From Brachypterus glaber (Eukaryota > Arthropoda > Insecta > Coleoptera > Kateretidae), in NCBI GenBank assembly GCA_958510825.1, contig OY294049.1:33508774-33572773 (forward strand): DNA of 64,000 nucleotides, written 5' to 3'. The notes beneath the pieces were generated by a model. The model had not been told where the DNA came from. It did not search any database and worked only from the letters and a program-made list of their open reading frames with translations. Below, piece after piece: positions 23,115 to 33,751 of this stretch. The position numbers were made by a program, and so were the translations under genes. Positions within the stretch are counted from its first letter, which is position 1; every line of letters begins with the position of its first letter.

Positions 23115-24019
23115 GGGGAAGGGGCCCTAAGTTGACGAACAAAAATTTTGATGGGTCGTATAAAATAGGGTTTTCATTTAAATCTTTTTTTTTTATTTAA
23201 AAGGTGTTAATTTAATTAATAGTTTATCTAATTTATACATTTGTTTTGTTTTGATTATTTATTTCCTTGTTATAAAAAATAATAAAAAAAAATGTAAAAC
23301 TAGTCGTCTTACCACCAGGAGAAGGTAAGTTGACGAAGAATAACACATCTAAAAATAAAACTTTATTAAAAACAAAAAAAAAAAAACAATAAGAGAAATA
23401 GCATAAAACTTGCTAGGCTAATGAAGGGTATTTTAATTTTTTAAAAAATCACAAATCCAAGTCTTTATTTTGCCTTCTTTTGAACTCATTTCATTGCAGT
23501 AAGCATGGGCCCATAATTTGCAGTTAAAGCATTAAAACCATACCTCATTACCTTTACTAATATCCTCGCATATTAGGTAGTCCTTTTCATTCAAAACGTC
23601 TACATCGATATTATACATGTATATGTATATTATCATCTTATCCGCATTTGGTATTTGTCATATTATCCGAATATAACTGATATTATTTAAATATTAATAA
23701 TTATTGTTAAAAATCTTAATTTTAATTTAAGGTATTTAAAATATAATAATGTTAACAGTGTATATAGAAATTTCAGGCCAATACTCACCCATAAAATTTT
23801 ATTCATTAAAGTTGTTACACTCGAAATGTTAACGAATCACCCATTTAAACAAACATGGCTTCTACGTCGACCAATTTAGTTTTGGAAGGAATAACACTAG
23901 CCCTCGTATTTGGTGCATGTAGTTACCACAGAATGCAACTGTTGCTCCATCTGTTGACGTTCTCTTGTTATAGACTATTCGTCAACTTACCCAATTCATC
24001 ATCTTAGAGCCCCTTCCCC
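23115..24019. mobile_element. TA-flanked TIR element, about 905 bp, G-rich ends
   Basis: The left end is GGGGAAGGGGCCCTAAGTTG followed by ACGAAC. The right end has GTCAACTTACCC and closes with AGCCCCTTCCCC. TA flanks both ends. An inner copy of the end motif (GGTAAGTTGACGAAG) lies near 23325. The right 200 bp recur, inverted, at 30658-30900. A 49-codon frame from the ATG at 23855 is not conserved in that copy, so I do not call it a gene. The second half is poly-A/T and AT-rich. Confidence 0.75.
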
Positions 24020-24254
24020 TACACGTGCAGAATTGAAGCCTTATCCCTACCTCTAAATCATTAATGATTAACAGAGCCCGGGCAATTACGAGCTATTAGT
24101 CATGTTTTTTAGCTTTTATCGCAGATATACTGGCGTTTCTTTGTTCTAGAGTGGGGGCAGCCGTCTTGTGGTGCACCGCGGTGGCTTCTAGTCAGTGTTA
24201 AATTGATGCCTACGCCCATGAATAAAAAACAGCTCGCTTATCCCGACGTATGAT

Positions 24255-24350
24255 GATTGACAATAGAGAAGCATTATTTGAAAAGTTAACAAATCCTTAA
24301 CACGTATATTGGATTTGTTAACTTTTGAAATAATCCTCCTCAATTGTTAT
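24255..24350. mobile_element. Foldback MITE, about 96 bp
   Basis: ATTATTTGAAAAGTTAACAA on the left pairs with TTGTTAACTTTTGAAATAAT on the right, with weaker ACAAT/ATTGT ends outside. The loop is near 24305. Confidence 0.65.
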
Positions 24351-24753
24351 CTACTAAAAGTAGATAAACCGTCCACACAGAGTGCGGAATAATAAATATT
24401 TCTCTGAATAATAATTATTAAGATGACGTTTTTATTCTGCACCCTACTGAAAAGCGTCATATCTGCAAATGGTATTATAATTACTAGCGCTCTAGTCATA
24501 TATCTATTCATAATCACTACAATTACCATAATGATGCCGATTCATTAAAAAATTTACAGTATATTTATACAAATTAATTTTTTTACCACAATTTGTTACG
24601 TTGAATTACCTAATGGGTTTTTAGAGTTTTAGAAATATACAATAATTAAATTATTTGCTCATTAGTGTTTTAATTGTTATTTGGAAATCTTGATTGAACT
24701 GCGGTATGATAGACGCCATGTGTCGGGATGTCTATCAGAAATTCTTATAATTA

Positions 24754-25656
24754 GTCCAGTCAAATAATAAATGTATATTGCAATAAATGTACACGGGCTG
24801 ATATTTTAAAGGGTTGTAGCGGATGGTAACAGAACACCCCTGTTAGTTTTTCACAGGGTGATTTGCTTAAGGGGTGTCCGCTATCTTGAATTTTAGGCGT
24901 GAGTTGTTTAATGTGCATCTTACGATAAAAATGCATATATCCAATTTTGTTAAGGAGGGAATTTCCAACAATGTTTGTTTAAATAATTTTTTTAATATAT
25001 TGATAACAATCGAGTTAATTCAAAAATAGCCATTTTGGAGGTGAAATAGTTGTTTTCCATTTTTCAGCCAAATTATTCATCGGACGATAAAAGTGTTTAC
25101 AAGAAAACTTGTAGCTCTTAAAATTCTCTATAAGTTTCATACATTTTAAAATTTCATAGGTACTTTGGTACGGTTAAGGAGGGCGCAACTCGACTTTCAG
25201 CGCCCACGGTAACCGTAACAAAATACTTATGAAAATGCATAATGTATAAGACTTATAGAGAATTTCAAGAGGTACAAGTTTGTTAATAACCACTTTTATC
25301 CTCCGATAAATAATTTGGCCGAAAAATCGAAAAAATCAATTTCACCCCCAACATGGCAATTTTTGAGTATTTATAACTCGATTGTTATTAATATATTAAA
25401 AAAATGATCCGAACAAAAATTGTTGAAAATTTTCTCCTTAACAAAATTGGTTATGTGTATTTTTATCGTAAGATACATATTTAGCGAGATAACCGGACTC
25501 ACCCCTAAAATTCAAGAAAGCTGACACCCCTTAAGCAAATCACCCGGTGAAAACTAACAGGAGTATTCTGTTCCTATCCACTACTAGCCTTTAAAATCTC
25601 AGCCTGTGTACATTTATTGCAATTTAACATAAGAATTTTTCGTTATTTGAGTGGAC
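24754..25656. mobile_element. TA-flanked foldback element, 903 bp
   Basis: GTCCAGTCAAATAA is mirrored by TTATTTGAGTGGAC, with TA outside each end. The arms run nearly the whole length: ACACGGGCTGATATTTTAAA, GGGTGATTTGCTTAAGGGGT and CGGACGATAAAAGTG all have mirror copies. They meet around 25190 near GGAGGGCGCAACTCG. Mismatches are common, so it is older than the 10395 palindrome. A half copy is at 50584-51045. Confidence 0.88.
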
Positions 25657-25675
25657 TAAATCAACATTGTAATAT

Positions 25676-25754
25676 GCTAATACCATATTATGTTAATAGC
25701 ATATAATGCTAATAGCAGATAAGGCCAATAGCATATTATGATTGGCTAATAGCA
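25676..25754 (+). repeat. Short degenerate tandem repeat
   Basis: Five or six versions of GCTAATAGCATATTATG at roughly 15-18-bp spacing. Confidence 0.6.
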
Positions 25755-25758
25755 TGTA

Positions 25759-25891
25759 CACTGATAAAAAGGATTTATTTGGATATGGCCAATTAAATTA
25801 TTTGGTTGTCAGTAACAAATTTATTTGTCACAACCAAATAAATCAATTGGCCATAATATTTTGTTGACACAAATAAACTGTTTAATCAGTG
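25759..25891. mobile_element. TA-flanked MITE, 133 bp
   Basis: CACTGATAAAAAGG...TTTATTTG is mirrored by CAAATAAACTGTTTAATCAGTG. The inner arms TGGCCAATTAAATTATTTGG and TTGTCAGTAACAAA/TTTGTCACAA fold back. TA lies outside both ends. Confidence 0.75.
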
Positions 25892-26089
25892 TATATAACT
25901 TGAGATTCAATCACCAGTATAACGTATACGTATACGTACTTTTCTTGCACTGCCTTTATTTTGGAAAAATCTTAAATTTTTATCAGCTCTTAATGATGAA
26001 TTATTTTAAGATTTTGCATGCTTAAATACTTTTTTTAATTTTATGATCACGCAAAGTTAAAAAGTCTATACCTACCTAACATTATGTAG

Positions 26090-26143
26090 GTATGTTTGAA
26101 TCAAACATACAACAATGTTAACCTACGTAACAGGTTAACATTG
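26090..26143. repeat. Two adjacent short hairpins
   Basis: TATGTTT-GAATC-AAACATA at about 26090-26108 and CAATGTTAACCT-(7 nt)-AGGTTAACATTG at 26113-26143. The second is perfect over 12 bp per arm. Confidence 0.75.
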
Positions 26144-26206
26144 TTTGATATGCAATAACTTAGGTTAAAAAATGCTTGGTGTTTAAAAATCAAAATAGAA
26201 AATGTC

Positions 26207-26520
26207 CGTGATGGCAAGAAAAGTACGATCCGGGACACATTACTAGTCTGGCAATGTAAAAAGAACAAGAAGCCACAAGAACCACCAAAAATTCCACAAC
26301 ACTAAAAGTCATCGAGCAAAAAGTGGCCGTTGATAAAGAGACGGTTTTTCATCGGAAATAATTCACATATAAAATGCATCCTCTGCAGTCAGCTCACGTC
26401 CAGCTTTCAAGACTGTTGCGTTTTTGCCTGAAACTTGGCCAAGTGAGTTCGCCTGAAAAGGCTTTAGCAGACCGTTTAAATTCGCGCCGTCTCACTGGCC
26501 AATAATTAAGACATTTTCTG
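26207..26520 (-). pseudogene. Possible decayed coding relic, family unknown
   Basis: A GC-richer patch in AT-rich surroundings. On the - strand one frame reads through a protein-like segment (GLLKPFQANSLGQVSGKNAT, then VLKAGRELTAEDAFYM) before a stop, then resumes with ISDEKPSLYQRPLFAR before another stop. The + strand also has a Lys-rich open stretch (VRDGKKSTIRDTLLVWQCKK). I recognise neither. Stops and ambiguous strand suggest a retrocopy or gene fragment in decay, but composition alone supports this. Confidence 0.25.
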
Positions 26521-27512
26521 CACGATATCACGTTTAAATCAAGCAGCAACTATGTTAATAGTCTGTACTTAAGGGAGATAGTTTTTCACAATTATTTGTA
26601 GTATTTTTACACTCTTCACGCTGTAAGTTCGCAACTTTATGGCTCGAAGTGTATTATAATACACTTCTATATATAGAATGATTTAAAACTATCGTGGTGA
26701 TTATATTATTATAATAATAGTTATTTTCTATTTAGTGTATTAAGTAAATAAAATCACTTAATACACGAGTTAAGAATTAAATTTTATACAATGCCCTTTA
26801 ATTTTAAATAAATATCTGTAATTTAGCCAAAAGTTATGACAAAAAGATTAAGTTTTCTTAATAAGCAAAAGGGCGAGCAAAACATTTTTTAGTCACTAGT
26901 GGAGAAATCCTAACTTTTTATATTTAAATTGCTCTTCTACGCAAAAGAGTGAGCATAATTTTTTTGTTACTAGTGGAAAAAACTCAACTTTTGATATTTA
27001 AAATAGTGCTAGAAACAAGTGTTGGATAAAATATTATTATTATCAAAACTTAACCCACACACAAAAAACAATAATCAGGGGTGTACCGAAGGGGGACGGG
27101 GGGAGCCTCTCTTAAAAAGTTTTAAGCTGATTCATGACCTTTATTGTATTTATTTATTTATTGGTGAGTTTTTATACAAAGTTTTGCAAAGTCATGGAGA
27201 GCCCCAAATAAGCCTGAGCTAGGAGCTCTCTATTAATTTTGATAAGAAATATAAAACATAGCAGGCCACAAAATCTTTTAAAATGCAGCAATTTTTTCTT
27301 ACAAATACCAAAATTGAGCCAAATCTTTAAAAGACATTCTTCTTGCTTAGAATTAGAAGATATTAGAAGAACTTCTAATCTGTTTAATCAAAATTAATCC
27401 AAAGTATTAATTACAGAACAAAGTTGACTAAAAAGAAAGGGTAAGCAACTGCAGTTAAAAAATGTGAAACGGGTACCTTTTCTAGACGGATGGAAAAATG
27501 AGGAGGTTTATA

Positions 27513-27778
27513 ATGTTTATGTTTATGTTTGTTTTTAACCTCGTACTATTCTACTTAATTAAGCATCCCCTAAGTCCAGGACTTGTGTGGGCTAGTAGTA
27601 GAGGGAACCACCGGCTTTAATTGACTTTCGAACCAATATATCTAGGGAGTACGCCTTCGCCAAATTTCAATTATTAATTAACTGAAAAAGGCAATCGGCG
27701 CCAGTGAGGTTTGAACTCACGATCATTAGATCAGTGTCAGGCTATATCGATGGCATTGACCGCTGAGCTAAATCTCCC
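27513..27778 (-). mobile_element. tRNA-derived SINE (family 1), full-length-like, - strand
   Basis: Read on the - strand, a tRNA-like head occupies 27778 down to 27697, with an A box (TTAGCTCAGCGGT) and B box (GAGTTCAAACC) and a T-stem GTGAG/CTCAC. The acceptor ends do not pair and the anticodon region has extra bases, so it is not a functional tRNA. A body follows, including CCGGTGGTTCCCTCTACTAC, then a tail of AAACAT-type repeats (27513-27535). The last 101 bp of the body recur at 32483-32583 in the opposite orientation. The A/B boxes predict an internal RNA polymerase III promoter. Confidence 0.75.
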
Positions 27779-30153
27779 ATAAAATAAGATCAAATTGACT
27801 TCACTTTTCCTGTATTTTTGGACTTTTTATATATATATCCTTTTGTTTTTTCTTTGTAGCTTTATCGGATAATGTATTATTGGTAAGCTTAAGCCCTTAT
27901 AGGGCTTAAACCCTTTTGAAAAAAATAATTTTCACGCAATGAAGATTATACTAAAGCAAGCGAAGCATTGCACATTTTCACGGCTTATTTGTAGTATTTT
28001 ATAAACGTTTCTGGACCGTGTTTCAAAATCGCCAGCTCTAGCCCATTAAAGTGTGCTTATGTCTTCGCTCATAGCCTTAAAAACATTGATGTATGACAAA
28101 CGAGTTTATATATACAAGGATTTGTATATGATTCCTCCTTTTTGCTGCAACAAACGACTGACACTGACATACAACATACTAGACACTATAAAAACTGCAA
28201 AAAAGTGCCTATCTGTTTGTTTGATACAGCGTATTGAATTCACATCCAACTTTGTTCTAAAAACAATTTTATTGGAAATATAAATGTCAAACTTAAAAAT
28301 TCAGTCAATTAATATATTTGACGAAGGGCCAATACATAAATGCTTAAAAATATATAAACTCAGAATCTATCTGACTAAAAAATTGGATCAAAGAGGCTAT
28401 AATTAGTGTTTTAAAAATGACTTTTGGTGTTGTTTTGCGTAAATTAAATTGACTGTCATTTACTAATAATTTTAAGAAAATGTTTTTAAAAAGTAAACAT
28501 TTGTTATAATAAAAGTATTTTTTTATACATGATTTGCTAATAAAATAAAATTATACATTACCTGATCTGATGATACAAAAATTATATTTTTTTAAACAAA
28601 ACTATGGACCAGTGATATTTTAATTAGACAAAAAAAATCTGTGTTATTGTTTACTATGAAAATTCTATTGCTTAATTTTTACAAAACATTTGTAGATTGA
28701 TATTTTAATTTCCTTTTAGAACTTTTTGTGTTCTTTCTGCCATTTTCTCATGCTTTTCAAGAATTATTTGTTTTTTTTTTTAAATGTCAAATAATTGTTT
28801 TGATTGACTATGAATTTGTAAGAAAAGATAGTTAACCATACATAGGGAATTACATTTATTCTGCCAACCATAAAACAAGAAACAAATGAGCATCAATCAA
28901 TTGATAGATTCTGAGTGAACCGGAGCGTACCTACGGAAAAAATATGTACCGAAAAAATATTTCAAAAATCATTGGTGCTTATGGAATCCAAGGCTTGAAT
29001 TTTATTTTTTCTTTGGACGAAAAAACAACAAACAAAAAATTTCTATCTCGTCTTTGAGGCACTTCTAAATATTTTCGAATTTAGTTAAAATATTTGTGTG
29101 ATATTTTTTTATACCTTTTTTGTTCCGTGAAAATTTAAAAATCGAAACAACTACTTTGTTTCGCTGGCACAAATTTCAGCAAAGGACACACATATACAGT
29201 GCTGTTATAATATAATACCTATATAATTATAATTTTTGTGCTAATTTGAGATGAATCGCATGTAATTGCTGAATGGCGTGAAAATGGTTCGGACCGTTAA
29301 ATATACTTTTTTCTTTTACGGTTAGAAACTAAAAATTCGGCATTTAAAAGCGAAAATATGAACATGATCTTTTGCCTTTGATTGATTGTTTTAAGTAACT
29401 TTGCACATATAATTTTTTCTTATGTAGTCATTGTTGTCAAAAAATACAAGAAATGTTCTTTAAAACTTTGTATCACACTTTAATGTTTATGCTCTGTTTG
29501 TCAAGATATTTAAATACTTATAAAAAAATCAGCTAGGTATATGCAATTAAGACTGATAACCGATGTTATGATGAGTTTTTCTTAAGCATTAAATTTCATT
29601 TACAAACTTTTTGTAAGCTTTTTGCATTTCGTTGAGTGATCTTATATAAACAAGTAGTGTTAATTTCAAAACAGTTACTGCCTTTAGTTTCTATCTATTA
29701 CGTTTTATTCAAAATGGCGGATCCAATATGGTGGCAAAATTTTATGAATGTTAATAAAAATAGCATTTAAAAGTTTTTAAAGTTCCTGGAACCAAATCTA
29801 TTTATTTAAAATTAAAAATTCAAAATAGCTGATGGTTAATTTCGTTTCAATTTGACAAAAATTTAAAAAATCGATTTGCCATATTTAATTCGCCATTTAG
29901 AAGTTAGGAAATTTAAGTATTGACCCACATTAAGCTTGAGTTTAAGGTTTTTAAAAAATGTTAATAAAAAAATTTATCAAAATCGGACATATAAAGAAAA
30001 ATGGACTAAATCAAAAACAAAATTCAAAATCAGCAGTGTCAAAAATGACCATATGCAAAAATTCAGATTTTTGTCACCTATTTTTATTCCTGGAACCCTA
30101 CGTCACCGTCTCGCCTTAAACTTTTCTCTAAAAAAATGAGTCCTTAAAAGTAA
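27779..30153. other. Non-coding intron sequence
   Basis: AT-rich. It holds a small hairpin at 27889-27909 (TTAAGCCCT/AGGGCTTAA) and repeated phrases such as AAAATGGCGGA and CAAAATAGCTGATGG near 29715-29840. Short ORFs (76 and 67 codons) lack any protein-like signature. No exon was assigned. Confidence 0.45.
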
Positions 30154-30432
30154 TCAGCGCGCAAGAATTACGAAACCAGTATAAACTTCCAAAAAGCAAG
30201 TTTGATGCAGGCCTGTGTTTTACTTAATTTTTCTTCAGACTTAAAAACAGTAGCTGGCCACATTAACTTTTTATTACACCATTCGGCTCAATTAAAAGTA
30301 GCAGATGCACCTGCTATGTCCCAAGGCATTCTATATGCCACAAGGAAGGTTATTATTGACAGTAGGTTTGCAATAGACCAGAAACCACATAACCACATAA
30401 ATTTTAAAAAATTAAGTAAAAATTTAATTTAA
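30154..30432 (+). pseudogene. Open frame of about 92 codons, coding-like, unrecognised
   Basis: The frame is open from the codon after TAA at 30151-30153 to the stop ending at 30432. The middle (30230-30400) is less AT-biased than its surroundings and reads like protein (LKTVAGHINFLLHHSAQLKV, then ADAPAMSQGILYATRKVIID). A second frame at 30158-30228 reads SAQELRNQYKLPKSKFDAGL before a stop, so a frameshifted relic is possible. No start context, splice pattern or family was recognised. Confidence 0.25.
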
Positions 30433-30657
30433 ATTATCCACATTATTTTAATAAAACAGTCACCTTTAAACCATTTTGTAGTAAATGGCATTGATATATA
30501 ATCTATTATGTAATAATAGTAGTAATTCTAGACCAAATAGATATAATTTAATTTATGGCGAACAAAATAGCTAAAATAGCTAGCCAATATTATAATAGTA
30601 CCTCTACCAGAATACGTACCAAGTTGCATTAAACGAAATGCTGCTTTAAAAACAGTA

Positions 30658-30900
30658 CGGGAACGGGCCATAAGATGACGAATTGGGTAAGATGACGAAT
30701 CGTCTATAACAAGCGAACGTCAACAGATGGAGTAACAGTTGCAGTCTGTGGTAACTACCTGACTAGAGCGACAAATAAGAGAGCTAGTTTTATTCCTTCC
30801 AAAACGAAGTTGGTCGACGTAGAAGCCATTTTTGTTTAAATGAGTGATTCGATGTCATTTCAAGTGTACCAACTTTAGTGAATAAAATTTTATGGGTTAA
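30658..30900. mobile_element. Partial copy of the 23115-24019 element, inverted
   Basis: It begins GGGAACGGGCCATAAGATGA and continues through GGTAAGATGACGAAT, AACGTCAACAGATGGAG and TTGGTCGACGTAGAAGCC, all of which are in the reverse complement of 23790-24010. The similarity fades near 30900 and no right end was found. Confidence 0.75.
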
Positions 30901-31290
30901 AATAATCATATTTTAAGTGTATTAAGGTATACCTTAGGGAACGTTCAAAAATTACGTAACGCAAATTTTGTTCATTTTGGAATTCAATAATAACTGTATT
31001 AATCATTGTATTAATCATTTCAAAAAATTATCAGCTGATAGGTACTTAGTTCCTATTCTTTACTTTTTCGTAAAATATTTTTTCAGATCAAAGCGTCAAG
31101 AAAAAATAAAATACAAAAGACCTACTTTTTATCTGATTTAAAAAATGTTAGTACGCCTCTGCGTATCCGCCGACAACGTGGAACCATTTCTAGTAGATAT
31201 AAACAAATTTTATCTGTTATATTAAATATACATAAATTTTATGTTTAAATAAGGCTCAAAAAATATAGATACAGCTATGGCTATGCTATA
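30901..31290. other. Non-coding; short transposon-end fragment
   Basis: 30937-30963 reads TTAGGGAACGTTCAAAAATT then ACGTAACGC. Nearly the same phrase occurs at 63801-63830, so it is a repeat fragment. The rest is featureless. Confidence 0.5.
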
Positions 31291-31292
31291 TA

Positions 31293-31716
31293 CACGGAAA
31301 GAAATTAGTGGGCTCTGCGCTATACATTATAAGATATTTGGTAACAGTGGCAAATTATAGTGATTTAAGCTATAGATTATAAGGGACACAATAACTAATA
31401 ATGTTAAAAATAAATTGGAAACGATTATATATATTACAGACACGATTATATTTATTACAGGCACTATTATAAATTTACAGAAATTTTATTATATTATAAA
31501 AATTATTAGCACGGACAATAATTAAATCTATTTAAGCTATAAATGCCATACTATTTGTTATATTTTATTATTCACTAAACAATTAAAGTATTTCATATAA
31601 ATTTTTACACTGACTGCCATAATTGTAAGAGAAAGCCTTGTATTTATATAATAAGCGATTATAATTTGCTTGGTATGTGTGTTATAGCGCTCCTAGCTAT
31701 AATTTTTTTTTCCGTG
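31293..31716 (+). mobile_element. 424-bp MITE, copy 1 of 2, TA-flanked
   Basis: Perfect short ends CACGGAAA/TTTCCGTG with TA outside each (31291-31292, 31717-31718). The whole 424 bp recurs at 63015-63438 in the same orientation and equal length, with one difference noticed (GGGCTCTGCG against GGACTCTGCG). The interior is AT-rich and non-coding. The TA target suggests Tc1/mariner-type mobilisation. Confidence 0.92.
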
Positions 31717-32006
31717 TACGAGTGTCTTGCACAATATAACCAGGTATCTTGATATAACGAACTTATTATTATCCAATTCAAATTAATTATCATTAATTGT
31801 ACTTTATTGTCGGTTAATAATATTTAAAGTTAACCATATAATTATACATAATTTACCATGAATATAATTCTATTAAGAACCGTCAACTAACATAATATTA
31901 TTAATAATACAGGTACACTGTAAAAAGTAAACTGAATATTCAGTTACAATTGAATGGGAAATCGGAAGTTATTATTGTCATATACAATTTTACTTTAATT
32001 TTTGTT

Positions 32007-32205
32007 TTTTTTTTTAAGGTTGTACCTACCATTCGGTAGGTACACCCCGACATTCAACCGTGTCGGTTATGGCCTATTTATATGTAGTACAAATTAGTAA
32101 ATTATAGCAATTAAAGACACCACTACACATCCATGCCCCAGGCGGGATTCGAACCCGCGACCTCGGCGTTACAAAGTGAATGTTCTTCGCCTTACTCCAC
32201 CGCGG
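32007..32205 (-). mobile_element. tRNA-derived SINE (family 2), - strand, with target-site duplication
   Basis: On the - strand, a tRNA-like head (32205 down to 32134) contains an A-box-like GGTGGAGTAAGGCG and a B box GGTTCGAATCC inside a perfect T-stem GCGGG/CCCGC. The 5' end (CCGCGGT) does not pair with the 3' CTGGGGC, so this is not a working tRNA. An unrelated body with TACCTACC/GGTAGGTA pairing and a short A tail follow. TTTTTGTT lies on both sides (31999-32006 and 32206-32213). The MITE fragment at 46375 has the uninterrupted site, confirming insertion. Confidence 0.82.
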
Positions 32206-32482
32206 TTTTTGTTAAAAACACGCAACATTTCATGTCCGTCCTTAAATATTAAAGTACATGACTTTAGAGCTATAATGTTTTTAACAAAAATTAAAGTACA
32301 TTTGTTTAGGATCATAACTTCCTATTCATTTGTAACTCAATATTTAGTTTTAAATGGAAAGGAAGTTTTGATCATATACAAATGTACTTTAATTTTTGTT
32401 CTATAGTTCTAAAGTCACGTACTTTAATATTTAAGGAGGGACATGAAATTTTGCGGGTTTTTAACAAAAATTAAAGTACAAT

Positions 32483-32583
32483 TGGTTCGAAAGTCAATTA
32501 AAGCCGGTGGTTCCCTCTACTACTAGCCCACACAAGTCCTGGACTTAGGGGATGCTTAATTAAGTAGAATAGTACGAGGTTAA
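32483..32583 (+). mobile_element. 5'-truncated SINE (family 1) body, + strand
   Basis: 101 bp that are the reverse complement of 27535-27635, from TGGTTCGAAAGTCAATTAAA to GTACGAGGTTAA. The tRNA head is missing, as expected for LINE-mediated 5' truncation. It interrupts the right arm of the MITE at 31916-32676. AACAAAAAT-like sequence is present on both sides and may be the target duplication. Confidence 0.75.
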
Positions 32584-32965
32584 ACAAAAATGTAAATTTA
32601 AAAAAAATTGTATATGATAATAATTTCCGATTTCTTATACATTTGTAAGTGAATATTCAGTTTACTTTTTAGAGTGTACAATATTATTAGTACTTAATAT
32701 TATATTTATGACAAGTTCCGAGATTACTTTTACCATAACTACTCATAAGTTATAACCATTAATCGGAATAAATTCAGTTATGACTCATCAACGTTGAAAA
32801 TAAATAAAGAAACATAGGCTTACGGAATAATTTTGCCGAATTATGAGGGAAATTTTTATAAAGGTCACTAAATCGAAACATTTGACGACTAATTTGTTAC
32901 ACACAACAATATTGAATATACATATTAACTATAAATTTGTAAATATATCGGTGTTTTTCGAAGAA

Positions 32966-33045
32966 AATAAAAATGTAAATATTTAAAACCTCGCGTCAAC
33001 GATAGAATCGACACGGCGCCTATGCGAGCACTGGAAATTCGCCGA
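32966..33045 (+). repeat. 80-bp GC-richer repeat, copy 1
   Basis: AATAAAAATGTAAATATTTA then AAACCTCGCGTCAACG, ending CTGGAAATTCGCCGA. It recurs at 35187-35266. The core CGCGTC...GACACGGCG is partly palindromic, more so in copy 2. Confidence 0.75.
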
Positions 33046-33050
33046 TGAGT

Positions 33051-33583
33051 GGTTATAACCACTGGTCGAATTGAAGTAATTATTTACCGGGAGCAAGCAA
33101 AAATTAGAATAAAAGAAGTAAATAGACACTTTACACTATATTTTACCAGACTGTTTCTACACAGTAATTTACTTAAAATATGAGAAGAACAATTTTTGAA
33201 AAAAAATTAAAAAAATTACTTTTTTTATAAAAATAGTTTTTTTTTCATATACTTATAGCAACCCTATTGAAAATGACTGGTCTGTGCACCACTTATACCC
33301 GCGCAGACCCGTCATTTTCAATAGGGAAGGGTTAAACCGCTGAAAAATTTTTTTACACCTTTAAGGGAAAATCTTCAAAGATTTCCTCCAGATTACCTCC
33401 AAAGATTAGCTCGAGTTTCTAAGATTTCCTCCAGATTACCTCCAGTTTATACACCTGAATTCCTCTGCGGTTTACCCTACGTCTTATATATAGTTTAAAG
33501 TATCTATTTACTTTTACTTTTTAATTCAATATTTTGCTTGTCTCCGTTAAATGAATACCTCGATTCGACCAGTGGTCATAACC
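33051..33583. mobile_element. TIR element, 533 bp
   Basis: GGTTATAACCACTGGTCGAA is mirrored by TTCGACCAGTGGTCATAACC. Inside lie the 65-nt conserved hairpin (33262-33326) and two tandem copies of AAGATTTCCTCCAGATTACC (about 33377 and 33421). No ORF. The target duplication is unclear. Confidence 0.75.
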
Positions 33584-33751
33584 TATATTAGCATACATAC
33601 AACCTAAAGGATTTAATACAACCTAAAACTTTTTTTGGTCACAATTTTTACTTGTCAATATTTCGTGATTACCGTAGTTTACACCGAAGATTTTTGCAAT
33701 CACTATTGAGTTGGGAAAATCTACTAGTTGAGGATATTATGGAGTTATCCA

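Larger units (their letters stand above)
31916..32676. mobile_element. TA-flanked foldback MITE carrying SINE insertions
   Basis: CACTGTAAAAAGTAAACTGA is mirrored by CAGTTTACTTTTTAGAGTG, with TA outside both ends. Inner arms (32214-32462) form a second palindrome: AACATTTCATGTCC against GGACATGAAATTTT, and AAAGTACATTTGT against ACAAATGTACTTT. Family 2 SINE DNA interrupts the left arm and a family 1 SINE body the right arm. Fragments of the same MITE without the left insertion lie at 46298-46447. Confidence 0.88.

Noticed and set aside
23855..24004. 49-codon frame starting MASTSNLVLEG
   Set aside because: The related copy at 30658-30900 breaks the frame, and it lies in the end of a transposon.
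27697..27778. tRNA gene on the - strand
   Set aside because: Extra bases between the D and anticodon arms and a non-pairing acceptor. It is the head of a SINE.
32134..32205. tRNA gene (anticodon arm and T arm look good)
   Set aside because: The 5' and 3' acceptor strands do not pair, and the head joins a SINE body and tail with target-site duplication.
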